Source: Chelydra serpentina (lineage: Eukaryota; Chordata; Testudines; Chelydridae). From it: 64,000 nt of DNA. The notes under the pieces are model-generated. The model had not been told where the DNA came from. It did no database searches and was given only the letters and a program-made list of their open reading frames with translations. This document shows, piece after piece, positions 34,022 to 45,599 of the stretch. A program made the translations under genes and the position numbers. How positions within the stretch are numbered: the first letter of the stretch is position 1; each line of letters opens with the position of its first letter. The stretch spans positions 23,341,501 to 23,405,500 of the forward strand of contig JBAIAC010000026.1 in assembly GCA_037349315.1 (NCBI GenBank), given 5' to 3'.

Positions 34022-34217
34022 CAGTAGCGGTGCCAGGGTTTTTGCCGCCCTAGGCGGCGGCGCTTCGGCGGCATTTCGGCAGCTGCTTTTCTTGCCACCG
34101 AATTGCCGCCGGGAAGAGTCACCGCCAAAATACCACTGAGGGCGGCGAAATGCCGCCCCGCAAATCCTGCCGCCCTAGGTGACCGCCTAGGGTTGCTTAG
34201 TGGAAGTGCCAGCCCTG
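34022..34217. mobile_element. hAT MITE, 196 bp, 8-bp TSD
   Basis: Flanked by a perfect 8-bp duplication tggacagg (34014-34021 and 34218-34225). Ends are cag...ggtgccag and aagtgccagccctg. The interior is full of GCCGCC and CGGCGG runs and ends 'cgcctagggttgcttagtgg', nearly identical to the right end of 13449-13731, so the two are one family. The overlapping 66-aa frame is not a gene. Confidence 0.9.
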
Positions 34218-34225
34218 TGGACAGG

Positions 34226-37200
34226 GGACAAATAGCTACTTAGATATGTGGTTACCTTTTACTCAATACTCAAAGTACATTCAACTGCAAAAAACCAAGC
34301 ACACCTGTCCAATTTTTTTGAATATTAATATTTTTGATAGTTAACAGACCAGGTTTGTCTATGTGTAATCAGAAAATTCACTCACTTTAATAAAATCACT
34401 AGAAACACCACATCATGGATGTTGTACTGGTGCTCACTTTATAGTATGGTAAATAGGGAGATCAGATGACTGTTTTACTGTATAATGTCTCCTTAAACAA
34501 AAGCTCGCTGTTGTAATGACTGTTTTGTTTCTGATGTTTACATGGCAAGGAATTGTAAACCTCTTAATAGCTCCTAAATAAATAGTTTTTAAAAAAATGA
34601 GTTCTGTAAACTAAATGCAGGATGTTGGTGACACTACATACAGCAATTAAAAAATATTAGCAATGTCTTTTCCACTCTCTCCACTTGAAGTGCCTGTCTC
34701 ATTGGCCATCACTCATTTTGCCTGCCTGCACTGTTGAAAGATGAGAGATGGACAAAACCTTATTCTTGACAGCTTCTAAAGCCTTTTGTCATTTTGAAAT
34801 ACAGTATTATTCAGGCATGTGTTTCCAGATCACCTTCTTCCCTGGGTTTATGCAAGCAATTGTTGTTTCATCACAGAAGTGTGGCTCCTGCAATTCCAGC
34901 AGCAGCAGTTGTCCCCTTGTGTAGAAACACCAATTGTACCTTTGCCACATTTGCATTTCTCTCACATTTGTGAGAGAAAAACCTGTTCTCTGAAGAGCAT
35001 TCAGTACAACCAGCACTGGAAGACTGCAGACTCCACAGACTTGGTTCTACTCTGGACAGCTGTGATACACAACTTCAGGCAGTTTCTCTCCTTTCCTGCT
35101 CCTGCTGCCCAATGATGTCCATTTATCCCAACTATTTTTTTCCCATTCAGGTACCAGCTTCAGCAGACAATATAGCTGGAGCAGGAACCAGTGTTACAAT
35201 CAACTGCCTCCATTCTGAATCCTTTTCAGCTGCATTTCAGCTGAAATAGTCCCGATACAGCCTGAAATGTTCAAGGCTTAGTTTCCACCTCAAGGTGATG
35301 ATTTTTTAATGTTATTTATTTTTTGACATTTTGAGAAAAAAAATCATTCAGCTTTGGAGAGTGAAGAGTGTGGAAAATGATACTTTCCCCATTCCTTGCT
35401 CTCATTTTTGGAACAGCTTTACAGCAAAATGGCTGAAGGGTAGAACCAGTTGGCATGGGAATAGCTTTCAGATATACTCGAGCTAGATACTTTACGGAAG
35501 TATAGGATGCCAGCGTCTGTGCCCTAAAGAGTTTACAATCTTGAAACTATGCCATGGTGTAATGACATCCCTGGGCCTGCTAATAGTTCTTTTGGGAGAG
35601 ATGGCAATCCTAAAGGTTTCAAAAGAGGCCAGAATAAAAGAAATTTTCAACAGAGTTAATTCAAAGCTGTGAGTTTCCAGACTGCAAAGCTTTGAGTTCC
35701 CAGCAAAGAACATCATATCTGCGAGCTGTGTCAATGCAGAGGAGAACGCAATGTCTTCAGCAGGGAATCGGTCAGGCTTTATTCAATACTGGGCACAACA
35801 TAAAACCTTTGGATTTAAATGGCTTATTTTTAAAACCCCTAAGATTAAATAAGAATTAAATATCCTTGGAGAGAGTGAAAGAAGGAAATGGAGGGAGTAA
35901 AAAACCAAACCAAAACAGGGGAAAGTAAAAAAGAGGAACAAAGACACTAGCTTAGGGCTAAGACATTTTATTTTAGTCACTGTCTGTTGTTCTTTTCCAT
36001 TTGCTTGAGATTGAGACCTTTGATCCCATCATTGCATCTGCTCATGGCAGTGTGGATGATTGCACCTGATGTGCTTACTCTACCTGTGACATTTAGACAC
36101 CTCTCATCTATCCACCCAGCACATCCTTGAAGTAGGACTGTTAATGGGAAGTGCATTACGAGATTGCTCACCCTCTCAGAGAGTCCGCATGGGATGTTCA
36201 CATGTCAGTGAACCCCAAGGTAGATGGAGGGATTGAGGCAGTTACACAAATAGGGAATTTGGTTTAACTGTCACAGTTCACAGCCTGGGCTGACAAGGCA
36301 CAAGCCTGACAGTTCATACTCCTTCAAGAAACACAGGCAAACAAAATAGTTATGAATCCCCAGGCAAAGTCTGTGGAAGGGAAAGAGGAGCTCCCGAAGC
36401 AGCCAGCAAGCCGATATCTCAGCCCCAACGCAGGCTGTACATGCTCACAGAGTGAGTCTAAAGCAAAAATCCTTTCCAACAAAAGCTTTAGCTGCTGACC
36501 AGCTAGCTGCACTCACAACAACAAATAAGTCACGTTCAATTTTAAGTCAAGTACTTGCCAGATGAAACAAACAGTCAACTCACTATTATGCAGCAATGAA
36601 AGACCAGACATTATTTCGCCATTCCAGACCCACTTTACAAAGCTAATGTACAGTGAAGTAGATATCTGGATCTGAGTCTGCTCCTATCAAAATCAATTGC
36701 AAAACTCCAGTGGCACTAGATTTCGGTCCACACCCACTGGGCCCAATTCATCCCTGGTGCAAATCCATTGCCACTGAGCCCCCTGGAATGAATTTGGTGC
36801 ATTTACTTCAGTGGGATAATTTGAGACTCTTCACTTTCATGGCAACATTTTCATAACTCGGGATCTCAAGGTAGCGTACCAATGTGAAGTTTCCATACAG
36901 GAAATTTTGGCCCCACATTTTGATACAAAGGCTGTTTGTGCCTGATGCAGTTTGTTTCACTCCTCCTATTCTCTAACTGAATTCAAATCACATATGAGAA
37001 AATAGTTAAACTATTTAAGACATGTTACAGCTGGACAATGTTTCTTAACAAGCAGAAGGTCAGGGCTACAAGAGAAATGCTCAGATGTTTTCCTCTTTCT
37101 TTTGTCATGGTATAAAGTCTAATAAAATTACCACTAATACTTCCCCTTCAAGAAGCAAGGATGGGTTCCTTTGGGGTATTGCTGTTAATACCTAATGCTA

Positions 37201-38555
37201 GAGACGTTCTTAATTTTCATCAGTTTTGTTGGATTTTCCTTTGATGTCTTTATTATTCATTTACAAGCTTAAGTATGTTTTGTAAGCTTTAAAATCTTTT
37301 CCCTGGGTTTATTTAATCCTTGGTTTTTATAGGTTCCAGCATTCCCAAATGAATTAAGGCAACTAAATGCACTAGCCACACCTGAACTAATTTGACTCTT
37401 CATCCAGAAAATGCAGAAGACATTTGCCCTGAGCTGACACCGGTTGCACCATAACTTTTGCAGTACTCTACTTATAGCAACATTGGCTCTTTCCGCAGCA
37501 CCCTAACTTACCCTATGGATACAGTAATGGATGGGTACCTGTACACCAGGAAAAAAGCAGTGCTATTTATGTGATAACTAACATGCCATAAAATGCTAGA
37601 GTAGACAGGGCAAATTGAAGTATTTTCTTGAATTAGCTGGTTAAGGTGAACCCTCGGGGATGAAACAAACTCTCAGTTAAGTCAAAGTCGAACTAAAGCC
37701 CTTTGAGATCAACTGATAAGTGATATATAAGAGGTATTATTAATAGTACACTGGGATTTTTCAATGTGTTTGTTTTTGCATAATAATTCACTTTTTTGCT
37801 AATGTAGACAAGTTCTATATGGGCAACTTTGCTTCACTCCCCTTACTATGCATGTTTGAGTCGGGGTCTACAAACAACAGGTACGAAGCACTGACTGGGA
37901 CCCAGAATGGCTAATATGACCTAGTCATATTCTGTGCAGCAGAGGAGGAGTGGCTAAAATCTAGCTGAGGCCCCTCACTAGCATTCTGAATTCAGAACAA
38001 TTCCATGGACAGAAGCTAATTTAGATATCCTAGTGCTGACACTGCATGAGTCGAGAATGCATGAACAGAACATTGTTTGCATGCAGCACAGTCAGGTATT
38101 AGTTAGTGTGTAGGAGTGTCACCAGGACAAATAGATACATCCTGCAGGTATCCTAGGGAACAGCAGAGGAAAAGCAGTCTGGTTTTCACATTGCCCATTC
38201 TAAGAGAAGTCCAGCACTTCACAGATACGATGGAGTGTGTTCATTCCTAGGAACACGTTTATCCACCTCTTTTAATAAACCAGGTTACAGCTGAGTGAAT
38301 GGGGTGTCTCCCCTAGGGCAGTCAAGCTAATACTTTACTCAATGCTTTTTCAGATAAAGAAAGTCTTTTCAAATCCCCTGGCATTTAAAGAACTACAAGC
38401 CAATATTTATAGAGATTAGGGGCCTGATCCTATGAGATGCTGAGCACTGTCAGCCCTAGTGACTGCCAGTGGGAACTGAAGGCCACACCATCTTGCAGGA
38501 GGAACGCAGCACCTTACTGGATGGGACCCTATGAGAGGCAGCCTGTCTAGTTGAT
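34226..38555. other. Long stretch with no gene or named repeat seen
   Basis: Many frames of 60-98 aa but none has a recognisable domain. Short sauropsid motifs ('caattcatccctggtgcaaa', 'ttcagtgggata') occur at about 36737-36820. It looks like ordinary unique intergenic or intronic DNA. Confidence 0.4.
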
Positions 38556-38557
38556 TG

Positions 38558-38750
38558 AACAAAAGGGGCTGGATGACACGAGCTCCTGAATTTGAAACTG
38601 GGCTTTGCCACTGACTCTCTGTGACTGGGGGAAGTCACAGTTCTCTATTCCTCAGTTTCCCCATAATAAAATGGAGACAAGCCTTCCCCACCTCACCATG
38701 GGAAAATAAATGGTTGTGCAGGGTTTTGTACTTTAAAGCATTATTCTTTA
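38558..38750 (+). repeat. MIR/CORE-type SINE
   Basis: 'gaaactgggctttgccactgac', 'tgactgggggaagtcac', 'tcctcagtttcccca' and 'taaaatggaga' occur in MIR order. The 3' part degrades after about 38710. Confidence 0.72.
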
Positions 38751-38981
38751 ATACTCCTCTACTGTCTGTGTTCTCACTGGTATTCAGCATACTTTCAATG
38801 TCAATATGTGATGTCTATTTTTATTACAGAACAATACTGCATTTCTTCTCCAGGTGCTGCTCGCCTTTCTTTTCAACTGCTCATCCTCAGCTGTTGCTCC
38901 TTTTATTCCTGCTACTGGTGAAGGGCGAGTGTCTGGAGATGTCTCTTTGTACTACAGTGCCTTGTGCTGCCTGATACACTG

Positions 38982-39018
38982 CAGGCCTATTTTTCACTGC
39001 CGGCCTATTTTTCACTTT
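38982..39018. repeat. 18-bp tandem duplication
   Basis: The unit 'ggcctatttttcactgcc' is repeated twice in direct succession, the second copy ending '...cacttt'. It gives the repeated HCRPIF peptide in one frame, without coding meaning. Confidence 0.85.
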
Positions 39019-39264
39019 CAATACTGGCAGAAGAAAATGTGACAGTCATGGATTACACATGATATTAATCTAGGAACGAGAGCTTGAATAGTGGAATAAA
39101 AGTCAACAAAAATGAAAGTGTGAGTGAATAAAAAAAAGTGTTACCTGAAAGGAAAAATAGGCCGAGCAAGCCAATTTCTGACCAGACTCTATAATTGCCG
39201 TTCCCTCATCCTTCCCCCCACCCACAACCATCTGTTTGTTTCATCCATCTGGTACATCATCTCA

Positions 39265-39360
39265 TAAACATGACTAAGAACTGGGAGCATCTGTCCTTCA
39301 TCTCTGTATAGCACCTTGCATAACAGGCCTTGATCCTTGATTGAGGACTCTAGAATGGCT
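39265..39360 (+). repeat. LINE/SINE 3' tail fragment (L2/CORE-like)
   Basis: 'ctgtatagcaccttgcataa' and 'ggccttgatccttgattgaggac' resemble the 'tacagcgcctagcaca...ggccctgatc' tail seen on amniote L2/CORE elements. Short and diverged. Confidence 0.4.
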
Positions 39361-40525
39361 GCCAGAGTTTATCCATTGTTTGAAACTCTAACCAACCTTC
39401 TTCTGAAGTTCAGAAAAGCTCAGATAATGTCTGCTCTAGCAGCTCAAATAGTTCACATAAGTCCTGAAACTCTAGCTACTCATCCGAACCCAACTCTCAA
39501 CTAGTCAGTAGCATTAGAAAAATATATGGGATAAAGTCCTAAAAGCCCTCTGATTACTTCTTGAAGTGATTCAGTGTCTAAAAGAGAAGTCATAATAGTT
39601 ATGTCTCTATCAAACTGAAGTCACTTATTTTTGTGTTGTTGCCCATCCGTTATGCCATCAAGGCCTAGAATTACCCACTGATACAATGGCAATTATTGTC
39701 ACGTTTCTGATATATGCGCTCTTCTACTTTCTTTGCTTTAGCGTGACTTATTCGTTACGGATGCTGAGGAGAAGACACTTTGTTATCTCAGATTCACTTT
39801 CTTCCTTCACTTAATGAAGGGCAAGTTTTTACAGCATATCAGAAGAATAGCCTAGACATACTAGATTTTTCATGTATTCCTTGAAGAAGTGGGAGTTTTA
39901 GTGGTACAGCATTACATTTCTATCTGTCACAGCCCTCAGCTAATAAACTCCCCCATTTGTTTCAACACCTGAATATAGTGGCACCACCTTGGGCGTTACC
40001 AACACTACTTCCTTACAAAGGATTTTTCCTTCTCCTTTTATTATCCGGGCTTCCCTATTACTCCTCTCATTTATTGATGCCTGAACCAACCCTTTGTGAG
40101 GCAGTGCCCGCCCTTGCTGTATCTGATACGAGTTTCTTGGAAGGGTGAGGTTTCTTTTTCTTCTCCCCTTTGTCGGTTTCACTTCTTTTCTGCTCTCCTC
40201 TATCTTCTCTCTATGCCTTTCCCCCCTCTCTCCTCCAACTCTTCGCTTCTCTTCTATCTCCTGTCCATGTCCCATGGAAGCTCGTCATCTTGATGTACTA
40301 CGCGCTGCAGTGAGGGGAAACCCACATCTGAATACAAGCTGTACTCCCTACCAGAAGCACTACATATATATGAAATACAAAATCTTGGTTCTCTCTCCTC
40401 CCTCTGCCCAACATTCCTTTAGTTTCCCAGAATCCATAAAGTCTTACGTAATCAAAACAATTTAAAAATAAAACAAAGGAGAATTAAACTGAAAAGAAAT
40501 CCATGCACTTAATACCTGATCCCAC
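39361..40525. other. No gene seen; C/T-rich segment near 40.15-40.27 kb
   Basis: About 40145-40270 is pyrimidine-rich, which opens overlapping plus frames (65 and 106 aa) and a basic/acidic minus frame (111 aa, RRVGGERGERHREK). The charge pattern follows from the purine-rich minus strand. No domain or splice evidence. Confidence 0.4.
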
Positions 40526-40529
40526 AGCC

Positions 40530-40665
40530 GCACACAGCTTCCTCTCATTTCAATATTTATATATTGATCCTCCTCAGGGTTGTGGAAAGTTGTTTTTTGC
40601 ATCAGTTTGATTTTTCCAGATATATTGCTTTTATTAAAATGCTCCATTTACAGCCTTTTAGGATC
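40530..40665 (-). repeat. Inverted repeat pair, left arm
   Basis: Read on the minus strand it aligns with 41131-41260: 'tgtaaatggagcatttta', 'aaaagcaa', 'tggaaaa(a)tca', 'gatgcaaa', 'gatcaa.atataaat.ttgaaa'. By eye about 80 percent identity with small indels. Probably two opposed copies of one dispersed element; family unknown. Confidence 0.75.
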
Positions 40666-41130
40666 AGACCATTATTCTGCAAAGGTGTCTCTATTGCATC
40701 TGCATTTCCCCTTTCTTTCAGAGGTGATATGAACCACCTATAATGCAAGCTAGGCAATATGCATTGCTCCTGTTGGAGATTAAAACAAATAGTAATTAAT
40801 TTTGTATTGTAAGCCACACTACAGTTAAAGAGCAATGTTCTCTGCTTCCTATTGATACCCACACTTTACTCTGTGGAACAGACTCTGCCTTTCTTCACAC
40901 ACTTAGTTGCTCAACCCTCAGATTGGTAATAATCCATTAGTTACATACACATAAAGTGGGTGTCAATAAGGATGAGCTACTCTGGTTTTACATGATTTCC
41001 ATGTGTTTCACACCTACAGTGAGCTTAATTCTGCCCTAATTTACACCAAGTATCTTCAATGAAGTCCAGATGGTTCCATAGGGTGTATGTCAGTGCAGCA
41101 CTTTCCTCTATCATAAATCAACAGAAAGTC

Positions 41131-41260
41131 AGTTGTAAATGGAGCATTTTAATTAAAAGCAACATGTTTGGAAAATCAGACCAATGCAAAGAGATAAATT
41201 TCTGCAACCATAAGGCTGATCAAAATATAAATGTTGAAAGTAGTAATGACAAAAAAAGCT
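41131..41260 (+). repeat. Inverted repeat pair, right arm
   Basis: Plus-strand counterpart of 40530-40665, about 470 bp away. The intervening DNA is unassigned. Together the two arms could form a large imperfect hairpin in a transcript crossing the region. Confidence 0.75.
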
Positions 41261-42885
41261 AGCTAAAAAGGAGATAGTACTACAAGTTTATATATTCCGT
41301 GTAGTTTCCTCTCTGTTTTATAGTGGATCATTTCTAAACTGGCTGTCACCGGTTCATGAATTACTACATCAAGCTCAACAGGTTGTAGAAATGGACAGGG
41401 TCTACACACACATATACCACAGACACACACAAAGCAAACACATAATTCTTTTTTGCACGGCTAAATGGAGGCAGAAAAGATAAAGAAAGATGTGACTCTC
41501 ATGTTGCATTTAAATTAAAATCAGAGGAGGATAGCTCTACTTCCACCCCAAAATAACTAAATGGCAAATCAAATCAATATTTACATACAATGGGAAAAAA
41601 CATCAGGACTCTCTTAATGCCCTCAAACAGCAGCAATTCAGTACATGGGGAAAAAAAATACTGCCCTGACACACAAGCAAATCTCCCAAGATGTGGTCTA
41701 ACATGCGTGTCTCACTTTGTGTTTATATGTACTCTCTGACTACTGAATTATAGATTTTAAATATGCAGATACAGTGTAAAAAACTGTGGGGAAAAGCAGA
41801 AATATATCCCTGTGAAGATTCAATTGAATTACTTTGGAAAGATTAATTAAAATTGAATTTTATTTTCATAACAAAATATCTGCTTTCTTGCTATTGGTAT
41901 ACCATTACCTGTTTTCCATTATGAGATATTATACTCTGTAATGAAATAAAGTTCAAGGATCCCAGAGGAATAAACAAGACGTTTAATCTATTCTGGCAGC
42001 ACCAGAGGAGGAGGTATGACAAAAGTTATCCATTCTTTATCAAAAAAGGTTATTTATTATGAATTATTATTATTATTCTACAGGTATCGAATTCTATGCT
42101 TTCTTCTGTGTAAAAGGTCAGATAATTCAGTATTCTACTTATTAAAGAGGGCCTGAGTTTTGAAGTTCTGATCTACATTCAGCTCCTAACCTGAACTCCC
42201 CAGAATCCATCTGTGGTTTTGATCCACTGCACCACTTTAGGTCATTAGTAAGATACATAGTATCATAAAGAGAAGTCTTGTTATTAACATGTCCAATGAA
42301 CTACTGTTTTCCTGATTGACACTAGGTCATGAAGTTGTGCAGTAGAATCCATAGTGGAAATCACAAACTAAAAGTAATATCTTCACCCCTTTGAGAAAGT
42401 AAACTAAGATCAACACTGAAGCAGAGTTACCAGGGATCAGGGTAAATTAACTAGAGAGAAGATTGTGAAATTACATGGTAGAAACCCATTATGAGTTTGT
42501 AAAGGGCTCGATTCTGCCTCCCTAACTCAAACTGAGTAGTACCTTACTAGGCTTACTCTGGGGTTAACAGGTCTGATTGCATGGCGAGATATTACCCAAC
42601 GTGTGCAAAGGGGACAGAATCAGGCTCTGTGTGACAGAATGATGAGTTTCCGTGCAGTGTATTAGTGCACTTTAACACCGAAAGGGCCACTGATCATTTT
42701 AACTTTATGAAGGAGAAATATATTGAAGCATCAGAAAAAGAAGTTATTTGCCTCTCTCTTATTCCTCAATATCCTCCTCTTCTGAAATTGTCAGAACAAG
42801 ATAAACTCCCCATGCCACAGACTGATGCCCCAAAGCTGGCAACCACACTAGTAGAGGAGCTTGTATTTACTTTTTGACTCTCTAA
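41261..42885. other. No gene seen; (ATT)n at 42.06 kb
   Basis: AT-rich, with a short (ATT)n microsatellite at about 42063-42078. Near 42530-42600 the phrase 'actgagtagtaccttactag' matches a motif also seen at 4.54 kb. The 70-aa frame at 42665-42877 has no recognised domain. Confidence 0.4.
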
Positions 42886-42929
42886 GACACAGGTTCTGGG
42901 CAGAAACACCGCCGAAGGCTGCCTGACTG

Positions 42930-43330
42930 CCGCCCTCACAGCAACCGTCACGCCGCCCTCCGCGGCTTGCCGCCCTCACAGCAACCGTCAGGCCGCCCCC
43001 CCGCGGCTTGCCGCCCTCACAGCAACCGTCACGCCGCCCCCCGCGGCTTGCCGCCCTCACAGCAACCGTCACGCCGCCCCCCGCGGCTTGCCGCCCTCAC
43101 AGCAACCGTCACGCCGCCCCCCGCGGCTTGCCGCCCTCACAGCAACCGTCACGCCGCCCCCCGCGGCTTGCCGCCCTCACAGCAACCGTCACGCCGCCCC
43201 CCGCGGCTTGCCGCCCTCACAGCAACCGTCACGCCGCCCCCCGCGGCTTGCCGCCCTCACAGCAACCGTCACGCCGCCCCCCGCGGCTTGCCGCCCTCAC
43301 AGCAACCGTCACGCCGCCCCCCGCGGCTTG
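42930..43330. repeat. GC-rich minisatellite, ten 40-bp units
   Basis: Units start at 42930, 42970, 43011, 43051, 43091, 43131, 43171, 43211, 43251 and 43291; a partial eleventh follows. The unit reads ccgccctcacagcaaccgtc + acgccgccccccgcggcttg. Units 3-10 are essentially identical; the first two carry small changes (one has an extra C). The region has flanks 'caccgccgaaggctgcctg' and an imperfect hairpin 'ccaggcacgcgcttgct...', and looks like the interior of a GC-rich hAT-type MITE, though I found no clean target duplication. Frames of up to 161 aa are pure repeat translation. Confidence 0.95.
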
Positions 43331-43382
43331 CCGCCCCAGGCACGCGCTTGCTGCGCTGGTGCCTGGCGCCGCCCCTGACACA

Positions 43383-43677
43383 GAAGCTGAGACCATGCAT
43401 CCCAGCACAGGTAGACAGACATGCGTACGCTCAGCTCAAGCTAGTGGACTAAAAATAGCAGTGTAGCTGAGGTAGCACAGGTGGCAGCTTGCTGCCTGAG
43501 ACAAACCCACCCGGACTCCTGTGCATATACTCAGGCAGCTAGAGCCTGAGCCACCGCCTGTGCTATCCCTGGCTACATGGCTACTTTTAACATGCTGGCT
43601 TGAGCAGAGCTAGTGCATGTCTGTCTACTTGTCCTGGGAAGCACACTCCCAGCTGTCAAGCAGGATAGAAATACCCA
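43383..43677. mobile_element. Harbinger-like MITE copy (diverged)
   Basis: The interior 'agctcaagctagtgg...aaaaatagcagtgtagc' and 'ccgcctgtgctatcc' match 24309-24600, and an internal inverted pair gtagacagacatgc / gcatgtctgtctac is present. The right end reads '...gatagaaataccc'. Terminal repeats are eroded and the left edge merges with the minisatellite-bearing block. Confidence 0.65.
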
Positions 43678-43679
43678 CA

Positions 43680-44520
43680 GTGGAAAGTCAAAACGCAAAC
43701 ACGCGTTACTATTTTAGAGTAATTACACTAATGAACATGGTTGTGGTCTCTCTTTCTCTCTCATTTTCAGAATGGACAAACTGTTAGGATTAAAATACAT
43801 AGATATCATCTCGCTCTGCTTTCTAAGGAATGATCTAATAAATCTTTGTTCCCCAAAATAGCCTTTATTCATGGGATTACTCACAGAGTAAGGGTTGGCA
43901 AGGTTGGGCCCTAAGAGATCTAAGAATCTATTTTACCCCAGGCAAAAATATCCACCCAAACTAATAAAACAAAACTAGGGACCATCACAGAACAAGGTCA
44001 GTCTCAATCTGAAAGGTTGTCCTACTTTGTTCAAAAATCAAGCTAAAATCAGGATTCAGTCCTGAGCTTTTGCTTTTCCTTTTCAACATTGTTAAAGGCA
44101 TCCATTCCTTTGTCATATGGATAGTTGTTCACAAAGGGGTTTACTGATACCACCTTGCTCATCTAGTCCAGATGGTCAAAAGTGATGAAAATCCAAAGGT
44201 ATTCCAGGAAGTGACCTTGGAGTTGAGGACAGAACAGAAGTATGATTCTGAAAGCATCACTGCTTTAGCACTAAGGAAAACAATGCACTTAGGCAGCATT
44301 TGCTTTTTAAAAGGACAAGAGCACACTCTTTCCCCATTGACAAAACACCTGCTACAGATTTCCTCAATCCCTAATTTAACAAACAAACAAAAAGAGCTAG
44401 TTTGTGGTGTATATTTCTATAGCTATGATGTTTGCCTTTCTATTCTTCATATTTTATTATATGTAATGCTGCTAGATGGTGATGACTGATTAGAACTGAA
44501 AACTGTGAGGGTCCATAATT
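43680..44520. other. No gene seen
   Basis: Unassigned DNA. The 105-aa plus frame (44172-44489) has no recognised domain and no splice context. Confidence 0.4.
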
Positions 44521-44522
44521 CT

Positions 44523-44571
44523 GAATGTCCATGGCTTTATGTATTTGAAATGTCCATGGCTTTATGTATTT
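44523..44571. repeat. Tandem duplication, 25-bp period
   Basis: The phrase 'aatgtccatggctttatgta' plus 'ttt' occurs twice in direct succession. Two units only. Confidence 0.88.
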
Positions 44572-44894
44572 ACGGCTTTATTCCAGACACCTAAGAGCTC
44601 TCCAGAGTTATTACTGATCCGGTTCAGTCAGGTTAATCATGGATGCCGTGTGGCTATCACCAGGCAATGTCCCCTCCTAACCTCAAATCTGATTTTCAAT
44701 GCTCGAAGAGTAGAGACTTTATCTCTGAGGCAGGCAGGCTATAGGACCAAGAGGTGCTAGTTGGCAGTGACCAATGAGGACTTCAATCCTCTCAAGGCCA
44801 GTTTTCCCTATTACTGATAAAAATAAAACTATCTTATGCCCAATAGTCACCACAGGCAATGCATATGGAATACCTCCAGCCTCCTGATTTCTTG

Positions 44895-45595
44895 TTTAAC
44901 CAGCATCCAAAGGATGATGGTGGGGGGCGGGGGGGTCATAGTGAATCACAAGCTAAATATGAGTCAACAGTGTAAGGCTGTTGCAAAAAAAGCAAACACC
45001 ATTCTGGGATGTATTAACAAGAGTATTGTAAGCAAGACACGAGAAGTAATTCTTCCACTCTACTCCACATTGATTAGTCCTCAACTGGTGTATTGTGTCC
45101 AGTTCTGGGTGCCACATTTCAGGAAAGATTTGGACAAATTGGAGAAAGTCCAGAGAAGAGCAACAAAAATGATTAAAGGTCTAGAAAACATGACCTATAA
45201 GTGAAGACTGGAAAAATTGGGTTTGTTTATCTGGAAAAGAGAAGGCTGAGAGGGGACATGATAACAGTTTTCAAATTCATAAAAGGTTGTTACAAGGAGA
45301 AGGGAGAAAAATTCTTCTTCTTAACCTCCGAGATGGGACAAGAAGCAATGGGCTTAAATTGCAGCAAGGGTGGTTTAGGCTAGACATTAGCAAAAACTTC
45401 CTGTCAGAGTGGTTAAGCATGGGAATAAACTGCCTAGGGAGATGGTGGAATCTCCATCACTGGGGATTTTTAAGAGCAGGTTGGACAAACACCTGTCAGG
45501 GATGGTCTAGATAATACTTAGTCCTGCCTTGAGTGCAGGGACTGGACTAGATGACCTCTTGAGATCCCTTTCAGTCCTATGATATTATGTTTCAG
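44895..45595 (+). mobile_element. CR1 LINE: ORF2 C-terminus and 3' end
   Basis: A broken open frame from about 44926 encodes the conserved C-terminal part of CR1 ORF2, after the reverse-transcriptase core: VNHKLNMSQQCKAVAKKAN, ILGCINKSIVSKTREV, LPLYSTLISPQLVYCVQFW and KLEKVQRRATKMIKGLENM. The frame stops at 45202, then continues in other frames (EKRRLRGDMITVFKFIKGC; NGLKLQQGWFRLDISKNFL), so at least two frameshifts are present. The 3' end 'ggactagatgacctcttgag...cctatgat' is the usual CR1 tail. It is 5' truncated and dead. It abuts the reverse-transcriptase fragment on the other strand. Confidence 0.92.
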
Positions 45596-45599
45596 ATCC

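Noticed and set aside
39940..40293. Overlapping frames of 65-111 aa near 40.1 kb
   Set aside because: The segment is pyrimidine-rich; charged or hydrophobic frames follow from composition alone.
42930..43330. CRISPR-like array
   Set aside because: Direct tandem units without spacers; a minisatellite.
42882..43385. Complete hAT MITE with target duplication around the minisatellite
   Set aside because: The candidate flanking octamers (ctaagaca and acacagaa) do not match and the end sequences share only 'cagg'.
42967..43466. Long overlapping plus-strand frames (161, 152 and 96 aa) with Pro/Ser/His repeats
   Set aside because: They translate the 40-bp minisatellite in all three phases; 40 is not a multiple of three, so the same peptide appears in every frame. 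There is no promoter or splice context.
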